64,000 nt of DNA from Nepenthes gracilis (GCA_033239525.1 BSYO01000026.1:6138001-6202000), one strand, 5' to 3'. Counted from the first letter of the stretch, positions 1 through 11,698 are shown. Translations and numbers: made by a program. The notes: generated by a model from the letters alone, not told the origin.

Positions 1-46
1 GAAAAGCCTAGCGTCTCTTTCTTACCTTCACTCAAAAACATCAAGA

Positions 47-1730
47 ATGGTGAATACTAGGGCACGAGCCAGTGCCCCAGCGATAAACGCCGTCGTTCGC
101 AATGACGAACCCTTTGTGGGGAGCCACGTGGATGCCTGCCTAGAGCTCGACGTCCTCCGCCTGGCCGCGGACATGGGCAACATGAGACTGGTACTCCAGG
201 CCCTCTCCAACCAGACGGGTACCCCTTGGGTGGGGGCTGCCCTATTAGCATCTCAGACGTCCTCCAGGCGAAGGAGGCGTCGCGCGGCCACCCTCAAGAG
301 AAGATCCAGCTGACCTGACGAGGCCGGGGTCCAGGCGGCCATGGCAGTAGGGACCAGTCTGCAGCTGAAAGCTACCCCCAGTCGGGATGATCGGAGGGAA
401 AGCCTAGAGCGGCATAACCTCCGCAACTCCCGCGCCTAGGGGAGGCCGACCGCCGCAGACTCCAGCAGTGAGCGGCCCAACCATTTAGAGAGCCGCCGCC
501 AACGACAGATCCAATCACTCCCCTAGGACCACACGGAGCTCTGCGACATCATCAACTCACGGAGGGGGGCATTCGACCTGCCCATGGAGGAGAAGGTTAA
601 GGTGCCGTGGGATCTCCTCCACAAGGAGAGACCGGCACAGTCCTTCGTCGACCTTCGAAGGTCACCTTTCGCTATGGACCTGTGGACTCAGCCACTACCC
701 CACAAGTTCAAGATGCCCGTCCTGGAAGGGAACGACGGAAGCAAGGATCCAATGAACTACTTGAACTGCTTTCGCACCCACTATTACTGCAAGGAGCAAG
801 CGAGGCCATGATATGCCAGTGCTTTCCCGTCACCCTCAGGGGGGACGCACTACTTTTGTTCCATGGCCTCCCGCCAAATTCTATTCGCTTATTCGATGAA
901 CTTGCTAACAACTTCTTGAGCCAGTTCGCCTCCAGCCGGAGAGAAGAGAGGCAACCATGGTAGCTGGTCCGCCTCCACCAAAGGTTGGTTGAAAGTCTGA
1001 AGTGATTTCTCAACTGCTTAATCGTCGAGGCACGCCGGATCCCCCAGCTCTCCAATGAGTTGAAGCTCAACGCCTTCGTTGCTACGTTGGCAGCAGGGGA
1101 TTTTTTCAAGCACCTGTCGCACCAGCGTCCTCAATCCTTTCGGGAGGATGAGGCAATCGCCCGTGCCTACATCAGAGCCGAAGAGGAAAATGAGGCAAAG
1201 CACCCTAAACACGTGGACCCCCCCGGAAGCTCCCCGACCTACCAATGGGCAGAAGAGGAGCGGTGATAGCAACCGCTTCCCAGAGCGCCATAAGAAGCAC
1301 GCCTTGGCCGGGATCTGGGAAGGAGCATGGACAGACGTCCCTAACTCCCTTGAACGATACTCGAGCGAATATCGTAATGCAGATCTAAGATGAAAAGTTC
1401 TTTAAATGGTCGAAAGCGCCAAAGGGCCCGAGCGGCAGCAACAAGACAAAGTATTGCCCGTATCATCATTGCCTTGGATATTCTACAGAGAATTGCAGGA
1501 CGTTGCAGTAGGAAATAGAAGACTTTATCCGCCACAGACACCTTAAGTGGTTCGTTAAAGACCCAAGCCAAGCCCTCGTAACCTCGGAGGGTGAGGCCAG
1601 CGAGCCCCCTCGGGGCCGCATGGCTGCCAGTGTGATTAACATGATCTCCACCACAGCCGCCAGGGGTGCCAGGCAGAAGGAACAGGAGCCGACATTCAAC
1701 AACTAGAGAGTGAAGATAGAGGATAGGAGT
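47..1730 (+). pseudogene. gag of R1 (broken)
   Basis: The start at 47 (MVNTRARAS) opens the capsid polyprotein of the element. The reading frame is interrupted several times, and pieces continue at 584-811, about 775-960 and 1060-1266 in different frames. Around 700-950 is the retrotransposon gag core (KFKMPVLEGNDGSKDP, then LLLQGASEAMICQCFP and FDELANNFLSQF). The piece at 1060-1266 corresponds to the conserved NELKLNAFVATL segment. Near 1452-1500 a nucleic-acid-binding knuckle of the CxxH...C type used by Tat elements reads CPYHHCLGYSTENC. Multiple frameshifts and stops make it non-functional. The end is approximate because no clean stop links the pieces. Confidence 0.8.
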
Positions 1731-1799
1731 GATGTCATTAGCTTTAATAGCGACGATATGGGTCATGTAACCTTCCGCCATACTGATCCCTTGTTGTAT

Positions 1800-2243
1800 C
1801 CGCCATCATTTCAGACGGTAGAATTGACTACCAGTTAAAACAAGTCTTTATTGATAATAGAAGCTCGCAAAATTTATTATGTCTCAAGTGCCTTTTTAAG
1901 CTCAAATTAAGGTAAGGATAGACAAGAGCGGCTGATGGCCCTTGGTACGGCTTGGACAACGAGCCAGAGCCAGTGCCAGTGTCGGGGATAGTCCGACTAG
2001 AGGTCACAATGGGAACTTACCCACGGGCCGCAACGTGAGAGCTAGCGTTCCTCGTCGTTGACTTGCCGTCTGTTTACAATGTCATATTGGGTAGACCTTT
2101 CCTCACGGCCTTTGGAGTCGTGACGTCGATCCCTCATCTGAAGGTGAAGTTTTTCACCCCGTACAATGTAGGAGAAATACTTGGGGACAACTGGACTAGG
2201 AAGTACCTGGTTGACACCCAGCATCGACTCGTTGGACTAGGAA
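1800..2243 (+). pseudogene. aspartic protease remnant of R1, followed by RT/RNase H deletion
   Basis: The segment follows gag and carries a retropepsin-like site at about 1846-1870 reading FIDNRSSQN. The expected D-(S/T)-G is D-N-R, so the catalytic glycine is lost. The protease C-terminal hallmark ILGRPFL occurs near 2085-2105 in the open stretch 2063-2260. Directly after it the sequence jumps to the region just before integrase. Copies of a short motif (gacaactgga, then ggaagtacctggttgac or ggaggtacctggttgac) lie on both sides of the jump near 2190 and 2265, so the deletion may have used this homology. No reverse transcriptase motif is present anywhere in R1. Confidence 0.7.
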
Positions 2244-3554
2244 GTGCTGCGTGTCGATAAGGGGGACAACTGGATGACTCTATACAGGAGGTACCTGGTT
2301 GACGAAACTCTGCTCGACAACGCCGACGAGGCCAAACGGATCAGGAAGATAGCAGGGTGGTACATGCTCCTAGGCGAGAGGTTGTACAGGCGGAGATATT
2401 CTGCTCCCCTCTTGAAATGCCTAATCCCCGAAGAAGCTAAGTATGCTCTAAGCGAAGTACATATCGGCATATGCGGCTCACACATTGGGGGAAAAAACCT
2501 TGCATTCAAAATCATGCGACAAGGTCTCTATTGGCCAACCTTAAAGCAAGATGACATGGAGTTCATTAGGAAGTGCGAGAGCTGCTAGATCCACGGTTCC
2601 GTAATGCACCAGCCGCATACAGATCTACGCAACCTTCAATCCTCGTGGCCCTTTGCGCAGTGGGGGCTTGATATCCTTGGACCACTACCCTTGGCCTTCG
2701 GGTAAAGGAAGTTCCTAATAGTCGACATTGATTACTTCACCAAGTCGGTAGAAGCAGTCCCTCTAGCTCGAATCACCGAGCAGAATGCAGCAGAATTCCT
2801 CCATCAAAGCATCGTCTGCCATTTTGGGATTCCCAAGGTCGTAGTGACCCACGATGGGACCCAATTCACCGGCAAAGGGTTTACAAAATACTGTGCTGAT
2901 CTATGCATCAGGCTAGTCCACACGTCTGTGGCGCACCCTCAGACTAACGAACAAGTCAAAGTCACCAACCGCATATTGCTCCATGGGTTGAAGACCAAGC
3001 TGGAGGACTCAGGGGGCTCGTGGGTCGAAGAGCTACCTTCCGTACTCTGGTCGTATCGAACAACCCCGTGGGAACCGATAAGAGTGACGCCTTTTAGCCT
3101 CTGCTACGGGGCTAAGGCCGTAGTTCCCATTGAAGTAGGATTAATCTGCCTGCGAGTTGAATATTTTGATCCCAACTCCAACTCACAGAGACTCCGGGAG
3201 AGCCTTGACCTATTTCCAGAAGTTTGGGCCGCAGCTCGCCTCCGGACCGCAGCCTACCATCAGTGTGTCGTGCGGTACTATAACAAGCGGGTGAAAGCTC
3301 GCCCGCTTGAGGTGAGGGATCTGGTCCTCCGGAACATGGAAGCGGCGGGGAAAGTCGGGAGCAAGAACAAACTCTCTCCTGGGTGGGAAGGCCCGTTCCT
3401 CGTCTCTGTGATCTTCCAGAACGGAGCATCCAAGCTACGCGCCCAGAACGGTAAACTGGTCCCTCGGACCTGGAATACCACCAACCTTGGCCCAGCTAAG
3501 GCACGCATATGCGCCCAGAAGAGTGCTTGTACATACATCAAGTTTTTTGCTTAA
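2244..3554 (+). pseudogene. Gypsy integrase of R1, catalytic Glu replaced
   Basis: Two stretches (2244-2588 and 2844-3554, linked through 2590-2843 with stops) make a retroviral-type integrase that would insert cDNA into the chromosome. The N-terminal HHCC zinc finger is seen (SEVHIGICGSHIGG, ending RKCESC near 2580). The core has the first catalytic Asp in QWGLDILGPL (codon 2671-2673) and the second in THDGTQF (2853-2855). The expected catalytic Glu lies in PQTNEQVKVTNR, where this copy has Lys (codon 2958-2960), so the DDE triad is broken. The C-terminal part (SPGWEGPFLVS, near 3375-3410) is the usual DNA-binding region. The stop is near 3552. Confidence 0.85.
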
Positions 3555-4550
3555 TAAAATTAATTATTCCTGTTAACCTATATTCTCCATTCGTATGAAG
3601 TGTTAGCATGCATATCATTCCAAAACTAATACGACCTAGACTGCCCCTAAGTTGTGAGGACCATCATCTGTTCATAAAACAAGGCCTCGGTGCCGTGCCA
3701 AGCGGCCTGTGAACGGCCTCCTCAAAACCTTGGCCCTGTGCCAAGTGACCCGTTAGCGGTCTAATTCAAGCCTCGACCACGCGTCGAGCAGTTCGGAGAT
3801 GGACGCATCCGAACTTCAACTCCACATTGGAAGCGTCCCAGTGACCCGCTGTTTTGGCTCCTCGCCAAACGACCCAGGCGGTCATGACATTGGGCCTGGG
3901 GGCTCTCGAAGCTTCGCGACTTGCGGCCACTAAAACTTTAGGAGGCAAGAATTGCAGGCGTGCGGCGACCTTCTCAAAAAAGAGAGTACCCTCAGTCTAC
4001 GATGGTCGAGGGTTAAGACCTTGTGGTGATAACACCTTGAGCGGGGGCCACGCACCCAACGCGGATACCGCACAATGAAAGGCCTAGACCCGCAGCCCAG
4101 CTGCCATGGCCTGAAAACCCAGCTGGCTCTCAGTGCGGCTCCACGGAACTTGCGATGACATCCACCTTATTGGATCGAGCTTCCCATCAAACACACGAGA
4201 TGCAACGACATCCTCTGACGAAGGACGAGTACCGCGTAAGAAGACACCGGATTGGAGCATTGGCAACAATAGCTTTGCAAGCTTAGCCGTTGGACGCGAG
4301 ACACGACCTCACAGATCGCATTGAAAAGGCAATGTATACAAAAAACAAGAAAGGAGACGCTTTTCATTCACTTGTACAAAAAAAAAGGAAAAAGAAAGAA
4401 AAGCAATGTACACTGACAAGGGTACTGTGGAGGGTCAGACGGACCGATCTCCTCAAGAAAATTCCTTAAGCGAGATCTGTCCCGAACCCTAGCATTGCCA
4501 GGGTGGAAGACTCTTTCCGGTATGTTAGGAGCCGCAAGAGAAGCAATCCT
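3555..4550. other. Non-coding spacer of R1 between integrase and antisense block
   Basis: There is no credible coding frame on either strand. The segment has short internal near-repeats around 3680-3770 (gccgtgccaagcggcctgtgaacggcc and ggccctgtgccaagtgacccgttagcggtc) and a purine-rich tract near 4375-4405. Spacers of this kind between pol and antisense genes are common in Tat elements. Confidence 0.6.
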
Positions 4551-4553
4551 ACG

Positions 4554-6368
4554 TCACAGGTGAGTGCCCTCCCAGTACTGAACATCCATCACTAGATCCG
4601 CCTCCGACGCGGTGAGCCGACCCCTCAGATTATTCGACAAGCGTGCATTGTCGTCTTCAAGAGTGGTGAGTGCCGCCTCCAGTTGTTCCACTTTCAGCTG
4701 CAAGCATCTATTTTCGTCTTGCACCCGCTTGCTGTCCCCTCGGAGGGAAGCGACCTGGGCTCTCGTACTCTGAACGACAAGCAAGCCGCAATGAAAGCTC
4801 CCATGCAGAAGGGCGTCTAACTCATCAAGAGGATCGACCTCCTCAAGGATCTGCGTGGAAAATGGAGAAGTTAGAGGAATTCTCAAAAAGTTCTTTGGCT
4901 GTGAAAGAATAACCAGTTCGGAGCGATTGTACCTGAGCAGGGTCGGCGTCTGGAGGACATTCAGAATCCCTGACGCGGACGCTCCCAAGGGCTCCTCAAG
5001 TTCGACCACGATTCCCGTAGGGCTCGGATGGGTCGGAAGCGTGGAAGGCAAGGGAATGCTTGGGGGCTCTGGCTCTGAGGCAGTCTCTTTCACGGCCGTC
5101 TCAACTCCCAGCGAGCCGGCCTCTTATATGACTTCCACCTCCGACGCCGCGGGAACGTCCCCCAAATTCCAACCCATCTAAAATTCGCTCGATGAAGATC
5201 ACAGCCGGCTCTGAGGGTCCCTCCAACTCCAGCACTGGCGCACATGCTTCCTTCGGGCTGTTGAGGACCGATGCACCACCCGCTATGCCTGGAGCCACCT
5301 CCATGGCCAGATCGACGAAAGAACACGTAGGAGACTCCTCACTGGATCGAAGCCCCACTTCAGGGACGCCTTGCCCAGCCAACGCCGCAGTTGGAATCCG
5401 AAAGGGTTCGTCGGCCTCCTCCTGAGGCTCGGTGCTTGATGCCACCACTGGGCCGGGAGCCCGATCCCGCGTTGCAGAGTCAACAGCCAACCTCTGTCAC
5501 CTCCGCATGGAGGTACCTCCGGCCTTCCTCAACCTCTTCAGGGGAGCCTCAATCTCCTCCTCATCCGAAGAGGATTTTAGTAGCGAACAAGTTTCTTCCT
5601 CGTCCCCATCAGACAGTGGGGGAATGGCGCCTTCCTCAGGGCCCTTCTTTGCAGGACCGGCGGTGCACCAGTTGGATGAAGGCCCCCAGTTAGCTACCTC
5701 AAACTCAATGGATGTCAAAAAATAGCCCAGGACGGAGAATTTCACCATCTGGGACTCGATGGCAGAGACCAACTCTGCCGCCTCCTTAGCATCATCCGTT
5801 GACTCTTTCTCATGGAAGAACCCTGAGATTAGACCCCACTCGCACAAAAGCTCAGAGTCAGAGGGCTCCTGCAAGAAGAAGAACCAACTCTTCCAGTTCT
5901 TTACCAAGTCAGGGTTGGTCCCTCGAAAGCAGAAGCCAGTTTTCGGCGACATGGTGATCAAGTCCTCCGCCTCTGAGAAGTGAAAAATCAACCTGGCTAC
6001 CTTGGCGTTGAAAGAGCTGCCGTGAAGGCGAGCAAAAATGCACAGTGAAACTAGGTAGCAGAGAGCGTTAGGGTGAAGCCTCGCCACAGGAATGCCCAAC
6101 ACCTCCACCAGCGCGTACAGAGTGCACGGCATGGATAACGTAACCCTCCTCTCAGATGGTGCTCGTAAACTATGACAAAGCCATCTGGTGGAGCGTTAGC
6201 TCTTCCTTCAGAGCTAGGAGCACAGTAACCCCAATCGCCGGGGATACCATAATCTACCAAAAGAGCGGCAACAGCACTGGGTGACAAGACAGGCCTTGTG
6301 TTGTTGACTCCCTGCCGACTCACCTTGGAAATTCGTGAGGAGGAGGGAGACTCTCTCTTCTTTGCCAT
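4554..6368 (-). pseudogene. Antisense ORF 1 of R1, 'putative gypsy type transposon' protein
   Basis: Read on -, this begins at Met 6368 (MAKKRESPSSSRISK) and runs through a frameshift near 6130 into a long open stretch (6132-5497), then 5490-5101 and 5093-4554. The first third resembles the plant domain annotated as putative gypsy-type transposon (Pfam Transposase_28), found as an antisense gene in Tat-type elements such as Grande; see GGLRYP, VARLHPNALCYLVSL and NLVKNWKSWFFFLQ-like NPDLVKNWKSWFFFLQ. The middle is acidic and Ser/Glu-rich, and the C-terminal part is a predicted coiled coil (QDENRCLQLKVEQLEAALTT). Its function is unknown. R2 carries a second copy at 12925-13685, supporting coding origin. 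The family assignment is by recollection. Confidence 0.65.
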
Positions 6369-6809
6369 CTCTTTCTCTCTGTGTGTGACAAGGTTGAAAG
6401 ATTTTCAGCGCAAGGAAACAAGCATAGGGAATTTTCCATGGGGAGTAGTTTAAATAGGCAGCAAAGTGCCAACAAGCGGGAAACCAAATGTCGCCCCACT
6501 TAGAGTGGCTGGGCAGTATGCCTGCCCATCGGCAAACGCGACTGTTCATTAGAATGCAGATCGACGTCGCTTCAGCCACCTAGTGAAGACTCCCCGCTGA
6601 CACGCCCGCATTTAATGCATGGACTTCAACCGTTGAAAAGAACAACAGCGGGACCCCCCCTCCCAAAAAAAAAGAGAAACACACGGGGACAAAGATGAAC
6701 CATCCGGCCACAACAAACCACAGAAAACTGAATGGCATGGCGAAGCATTGACTTTCATTATAACATTCATTAGAAACTTGTTGCAGCAGCTAACTACAAA
6801 GGGGTACAT
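6369..6809. other. Spacer between antisense ORFs 1 and 2 of R1
   Basis: This is the upstream region of antisense ORF 1 and could hold its promoter. A possible TATA-like motif on - (tatttaaac, near 6448-6456) lies about 85 bp upstream of Met 6368, and R2 has a comparable tatttaagtgg motif (- strand near 13760). Otherwise it contains a purine homopolymer near 6664-6676 and no coding evidence. Confidence 0.35.
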
Positions 6810-7600
6810 TCAACGTCCCTCATATGCCGAAGAGGGATCAGGTACGGGATACTCCACCAGGTCTGCGCGTCTCTGGGTGCCGAAGTTTCGAGAGTCGAGG
6901 ACGCCGATGCGGAAGCTCGGGTCCTCCAACGAGACTAGTCTTTGGCTGAGATAGATGCCGTCCTGGAAGTTCCTTTCCAGTGCGGGGTTGACTTCCTCTG
7001 GCCGAAACGTTGACCTCAGCTCAGTCCCCATACGTGTGACCTTTGTCCCAAACTCTCATCGTATCTGCTCACTCTCTTCTTAGAGAGCCAAAATGTGGGC
7101 TCGAGCCCCCATGTTAGCACCGGTGAGCCTGGACACCCTCGCCTCCGATTCGCCCATGCTTCCTCAAAGTGTGGAGCGCGGGCCCTTAGCTGCTCTATCT
7201 TCGCTACTGCAGCTTGCATTCGGGCTTCAACGTCTTCGACCACCTTGACAATGTCCCGAAGCGAGAGATCCGCCCTCTGTAGGCCGTGCTCTCGCGAGGC
7301 TGTGGAGCCCTATGTCCTCTCAAATCCTGGAGGCACCTGCAGGGAACGTGCAAGGCCCACGACGGTAGCCTGCGAGTGACCCCTCTCTAATGCGGCAACG
7401 CTCAGGACCTGGGAGGCATGGGCCCCAGTTTAGGACCCTCTGGAGGGGTATCCCGATCCAGACAACGAGGATGACTCTTCCATTCGGATTGAAACGAGAG
7501 CTAGCGAAGGAGAAAGGAATCGTAAAGCAACGCGAAGCTTCCCACCGCCAAAGAAGCAATAGAGCACGTTGTCTGAGAAGAGATTCGTGCATTTAAATAA
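6810..7600 (-). pseudogene. Antisense ORF 2 of R1, small coiled-coil protein, unknown function
   Basis: Pieces on - at about 7592-7320, 7243-7016 and 7031-6810 line up with a paralogous block in R2 (about 14993-14150). The shared core is a helical segment (KIEQLRARAPHFEEAWA in R1, EIEQLRARTAHFEEV in R2). A shared C-terminal segment contains LVSLEDPSFRIGVLDSRNFG in R1, with a matching stretch in R2 near 14190-14260. I do not recognise the family. Conservation of the same amino-acid pattern in two diverged elements argues that this strand once coded. Both copies now contain stops and frameshifts. Confidence 0.5.
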
Positions 7601-8019
7601 ACAGAGTCTTTCTAGAAACAACTACACTCTGAGAACGAGGGATGCCAGAACAAAGCCAACAGGCGCCCTCCACGTGGGAATCCCTAAAGCCTCGCGCGTT
7701 TCCAAAGAAGATCATCATGACGCAGCACCCCTTGATCTTCTGCGCAATTAATGTGTCAAACAGACGGATGAATGTGACTGCCATTAATGATGTTGCAGCC
7801 CCCGTGGCCCCAGGCGTCAGAAGCCGCCCTCAAGCCACGTCACCCCAACCATAGATGGTATATAGGCTCGAGGGGCGGAATCGACAAAACTGACCACGAG
7901 GGTCTGAAGGTCCTCGAGTATAAACAGCAGGGCACAGCACATCAGGGGAAAATAGTCAAAGAAGGAAAGCACACACTATGAGACAAAAGAACAAAGACAA
8001 AGGAGTTACTTCTTTTTTT
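7601..8019. other. Spacer of R1
   Basis: No coding frame is supported. The segment parallels 15000-15550 of R2, including a light T/A-rich run (near 8000-8030) just downstream of antisense ORF 3, which may be its 3' untranslated region. Confidence 0.4.
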
Positions 8020-8640
8020 AATTAAGGCTTTCCTGACAAAGTACAAGATTTATGGAAACGAAGGTACGATAAAAGGGAGGAAGAAATGGCACAGGCGAGC
8101 CCCGCAGCGTCGCCCACGATGCACGAGTGAGCTTAGAGAAGCGTGATCTATGAGAGATCACGGCCTCGGCACGGTTCCCAACAAGCCACCGGGGCGGTCG
8201 GGTCTTTGGTGCGCACACAGTGGAAAGCGATCCCAATGTTATCCATCGGCGGAGCCCGACACCCGACTCGGGAGCCTCAGGCAGGGACTAGTAGGGAAAA
8301 ACCCCGCAATTCCCTCACCGAGACTCCCCTCTCTGCCTCCTCCACAGCTTGTTCACGGACCAAGTGAAGTGGAGACCGCGAGCGACGCGCTTCTCCGGTG
8401 GGGAGTGACCCCGTGGAAGTTCCACCGCGGTCTGATAGCACTCTGGACGAGTCACACCATGGAGGGGAGGCACATGACGATAGCAAAGTGGCCGACCCTC
8501 CATCATTAGCATGAGGAATCAACCGCAATGTGGGAGTAAAGACAGTCTTCTCCGGGAGTTCCGGATCTCCAGCTAGCCCATCCAACTCCTTCACGGGTCC
8601 CCACCAAAGGCAAAGCAAGCCTGAGCCTTCGCATCATTTC
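8020..8640 (-). pseudogene. Antisense ORF 3 of R1, unknown function
   Basis: The open stretch on - at 8618-8277 contains LDGLAGDPELPEKTVFTP, then LIPHANDGGSATLLSSCASP. R2 has the counterpart at 16016-15831 on - (TKTVFMPAPWVIPHTNEGDS, then TLLSSCASP) with many substitutions but the same pattern. I do not recognise the product. The match between two elements is the only evidence that it coded. Confidence 0.45.
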
Positions 8641-8968
8641 CTCAAAGATAGCCAAGAAATGCACTACACTCGTTGAGGAGCCCTCCTATTTATGGGCGGA
8701 ACAGGCATCCTTCTCGAGCTTGGCAAGGCATGCCTCTTGACGGACGTCTTTCATGGAATAGGAGAAGTCCTCGAATCAGACACAACCCCAGGCGTGCGAA
8801 TCCTTCTAATCTAGGCGCCGAATCGCTGCAGCTTCAGAAAGGCCTGCGCAGGTGCCTAGGGAAGGTGCGAGCCCAGAAGACGACAAGTACTGGAGCATCT
8901 CGACGGAGCCCGGCGGACCGCAGATTGGACCTAAGGGACATGCCAAGCCCCAACCACTCATTGGCCCA

Positions 8969-8983
8969 GGCATGGGGGGCTAG
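8969..8983 (+). promoter_or_regulatory. Polypurine tract of R1
   Basis: The purine run ATGGGGGGCTAG sits directly before the 3' LTR and would prime plus-strand DNA synthesis. The same tract precedes the R2 3' LTR (16429-16443), and a close variant precedes the R3 LTR (58666-58675). Confidence 0.8.
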
Positions 8984-9825
8984 TGTTGGGTTCAGCGCTG
9001 GAGGCCCAAGAAAAATCAAAGCCCAGCCCAAATACACGGGGTGGCCACGTGACGGCCCACCGGTAGCTGCCTATGGCGCCCCCTACGGCTCTTTGATGCG
9101 AGTGTAGGAAAGCCCGGCGAGGGGAGCGGGGAGAAACCCGGCCAATGGAGAAGCGGTCAATCTTTGAGAGCTTCGCCCAGGCGGCCCACAATCCCAGTTT
9201 AAGGGAGACCAAGCGTGGTGGCAATGCTTGATAATCGGTCTGCGCCACCGCAAAGCGGCCCAGTGAAGCACCGACAATCTCCAACAACGATCGCGACCAA
9301 CGAACCACAGCGGCGGGAGTTCTCGCGCCCAAAATCCCCAATCGGGGAGCTATAAAGTCTCTCTTCTTCAACGAAGAGAAGGATCGGATCCAAGACAATC
9401 GACACTGCACCATGAGCTCTAAGCTTACCAATTAGCCTCTAGGTCCAAATTACTGAGCCTACTCAGGCAATAGGAAGTCAGCCACCCATTGCGGTGCACT
9501 CAGGAGCCAAGCCTCTCACCACCCGCTCACTACTCTCCCTCTCGCATAAACAAACTCGCACCGCCCCGTCATTTTCAGCATACTTTCGTGCACCTCTTAG
9601 CGGGCGCCTTATTTCCCGTTCATGGCGGAATTTGCTGAGTTGAGCGTCAAAGTGGCCTTGGTGGGAGAAATTTTACCGGACCTCTGACTTCTTGTTTGTT
9701 GATTGTGTTGTGTAGGCCTCAGATTAACAGAAACGGAGACCGGACCCTTCCACGTACACTTCAGAACGGTTAGGAACCCGAAAGCTCCCTGTCAAGTATT
9801 GACCCAGGGGACACAGGATTCAACA
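8984..9825 (+). repeat. 3' LTR of R1 (842 bp)
   Basis: It starts TGTTGGGTTC directly after the polypurine tract and ends GATTCAACA. It is related to the R2 LTRs over most of its length, including the block tataaagtctctcttcttc near 9350 and the CTAGGTCC/CACCCATTGCGGTGCACTC region. A TATA-like tataaa at about 9351 could be the LTR promoter. The other LTR is outside the window, so the target duplication cannot be checked. Confidence 0.8.
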
Positions 9826-10327
9826 ATTATATTTAATTATAAATAAATAATTATAAATTAATTATTTTAATAACGCAAGGTGTCAAGGCATGTACAGATA
9901 TGTGTCATTAGATTTGAAATTTAACGGCCCATATTTTTATATTAAAAAATATTTTTTTTTATAAAATTTAAAATTTTATGGCTTACTATATATATATTTT
10001 ACTTTTATTAATTTTTATAAAATTTAAAAGTTAATAATTTTTGATGATATTATAGAGACTGCAACATTTATATGACGTACGCAGCCGCTCTCTTCTCTTT
10101 TTTATAGGCGTCGGGCAACTGGGTGGATGGTCAGGAATTCAAGGAAGCTCATCTGTGATATGCAACGAGAATTAAATTTATTATATTAATTTATTATATT
10201 ATATTTATTTATAAATAAATAATTATAAATTAATTATTTTAAAAAATAAATAAAATTAATTATTTTAAAATAATTAAATTATAATTATTTTTTTAAAGGA
10301 ATAATTAACATAAAAAAATCAGACTCT

Positions 10328-10585
10328 TTACCTATTTAAATGATGAGAAGGGCAAAATGACTGGAGAGGGGTGAAGTGGCGTCTATCATCAAATACAGCC
10401 GGCATTTTCACTTTTTGTTGAGCCACGTACTGTTCTTTATCAATGTTTCCCTTCCGATTCTCCATTTTTTCGAATTTTTGTGAGTCAGATCGTGTCGACT
10501 CCTGCCTTAATTTCTTAGATGAATTCTTGATTTTCTCATCCACATAAGTCAAATCAGCCGAAGACGTCCCAATTTTTTCATCCAT
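10328..10585 (-). pseudogene. Coding-like fragment MDEKIGTSS, unknown
   Basis: An 85-residue frame on -, hydrophilic and Lys/Glu/Ser-rich, with two similar segments (MDEKIGTSSADLTYVDEKIK). Two further copies stand in the right arm (62280-62530 with one stop, and 63557-63814 open). I do not recognise it. It could be an exon of a captured or transposon gene. Confidence 0.35.
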
Positions 10586-10734
10586 GCTGGATGAACTACC
10601 TTTTTTTATTAATTTTCAATACTTTCGTCTCTTACATTTTCTTTTCAACAATTGTTATTTTGTTTGCTCAAAGTTTGTAGTTTTGATTGTTTACGATGGA
10701 GAGGGGTTGCCTTGATTTTGTTTGTTGGGTCTTG

Positions 10735-10910
10735 ACGTGGACTATGTTTCTCACATATTTTTAAGACATTTTGCATACATAACATGAGATTCATACCTTG
10801 TGAGTGCACCTCAAAATCATTCACTATCAAACACATATTTTAAGATATTTTGCATACATAACATGAGATTCATACATTGCAAGTGCACCTCAAAATCGCT
10901 CTCTATCAAG
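10735..10910 (-). repeat. Two tandem copies of an ~80 bp repeat
   Basis: The motif ttttgcatacataacatgag followed by attcatac...gcacctcaaaatc occurs at about 10770 and 10850. The right arm has the same unit at 61895-62090 (three copies) and 63200-63375 (two or more copies). Confidence 0.7.
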
Positions 10911-11698
10911 TGCAATCGTTGGAGTCAAGACTTCTGCCATCATTCTCGTTCCCTTCATCCGTGTATCATTATAAATTGCATCCTCCATCCTTTTTTTTTG
11001 TTAAAAGATTTTTGGTTTGAGTATTGGATGATATACTCGAAAGTGAATCTTGTCAATCCTCTGGCCTTATTTGTTCGTTTGTGTTCATGGGGCCAGTTAT
11101 AAATGACGGAGATTAGATCTGTAATTGATTAGCATAGAAGATCGGAAAACATTAATCCGTCTGATAAGCTCGAATATAAGAATGCATCAATCCTCAAAAT
11201 TTGATAGAAATCCTTTGATTATGATAGCAATTACAAAGTATAATAAATAAGTAAATATAAAATAAAATAGTTAATAAAAATATATCTATTTGTTCATTTG
11301 GAGATTCAAAATTTTAGAATCTAACGTCGACTTCATGTGAAACATTTCATTTTGTTTTGCAATCAGTTGCGTGGTAAGCCACTGTTTTTCATTTTATATG
11401 ATAAATGACCCTTCTAATTGGCTTAGCCCATTAATAACATAACTTTATATAGTACCATATAAAAAATTGATAACTATTAATACTCAACAGAGAATTAATT
11501 TGAACACGTCTAGAATTATTTTTCAAGATTATTATGGGTGATCGATATCTTTAGAACTGTCAAATCTTCACATCTACACAATCGTTGATGATTAATTGTA
11601 TAAGTTAAACTGCTTATCTCGACCAATATTATACATAGAATTATCAATATAAAATATAATAAACAAATTAGTTAAATTTGTAAGCATGCAGACTATAA

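Larger units (their letters stand above)
1..9825 (+). mobile_element. R1: Ty3/Gypsy element, Tat-like, 5' end outside window
   Basis: The window opens just before the gag start of a Gypsy element, whose 5' LTR and primer site are not visible. Order seen on +: gag (47 to about 1730), protease remnant, integrase (2244-3554), a spacer, three antisense coding blocks, a polypurine tract and a 3' LTR (8984-9825). The gag type, the large 3' region with antisense ORFs and the purine tract ending GGGGGGCTAG point to the Tat lineage. The reverse transcriptase and first RNase H are missing between about 2230 and 2250, so this copy is defective. It lies in AT-rich DNA matching the right arm near 63.0 kb. 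Confidence 0.85.

Noticed and set aside
8673..9107. 144-aa frame on + near the R1 3' LTR
   Set aside because: It crosses the purine tract into the LTR, has Arg/Pro-rich low-complexity composition, and has no counterpart frame in R2. It is a GC-rich shadow.
8958..9431. 157-aa frame on - within the R1 LTR
   Set aside because: It lies inside the LTR and is not open in the R2 LTRs.
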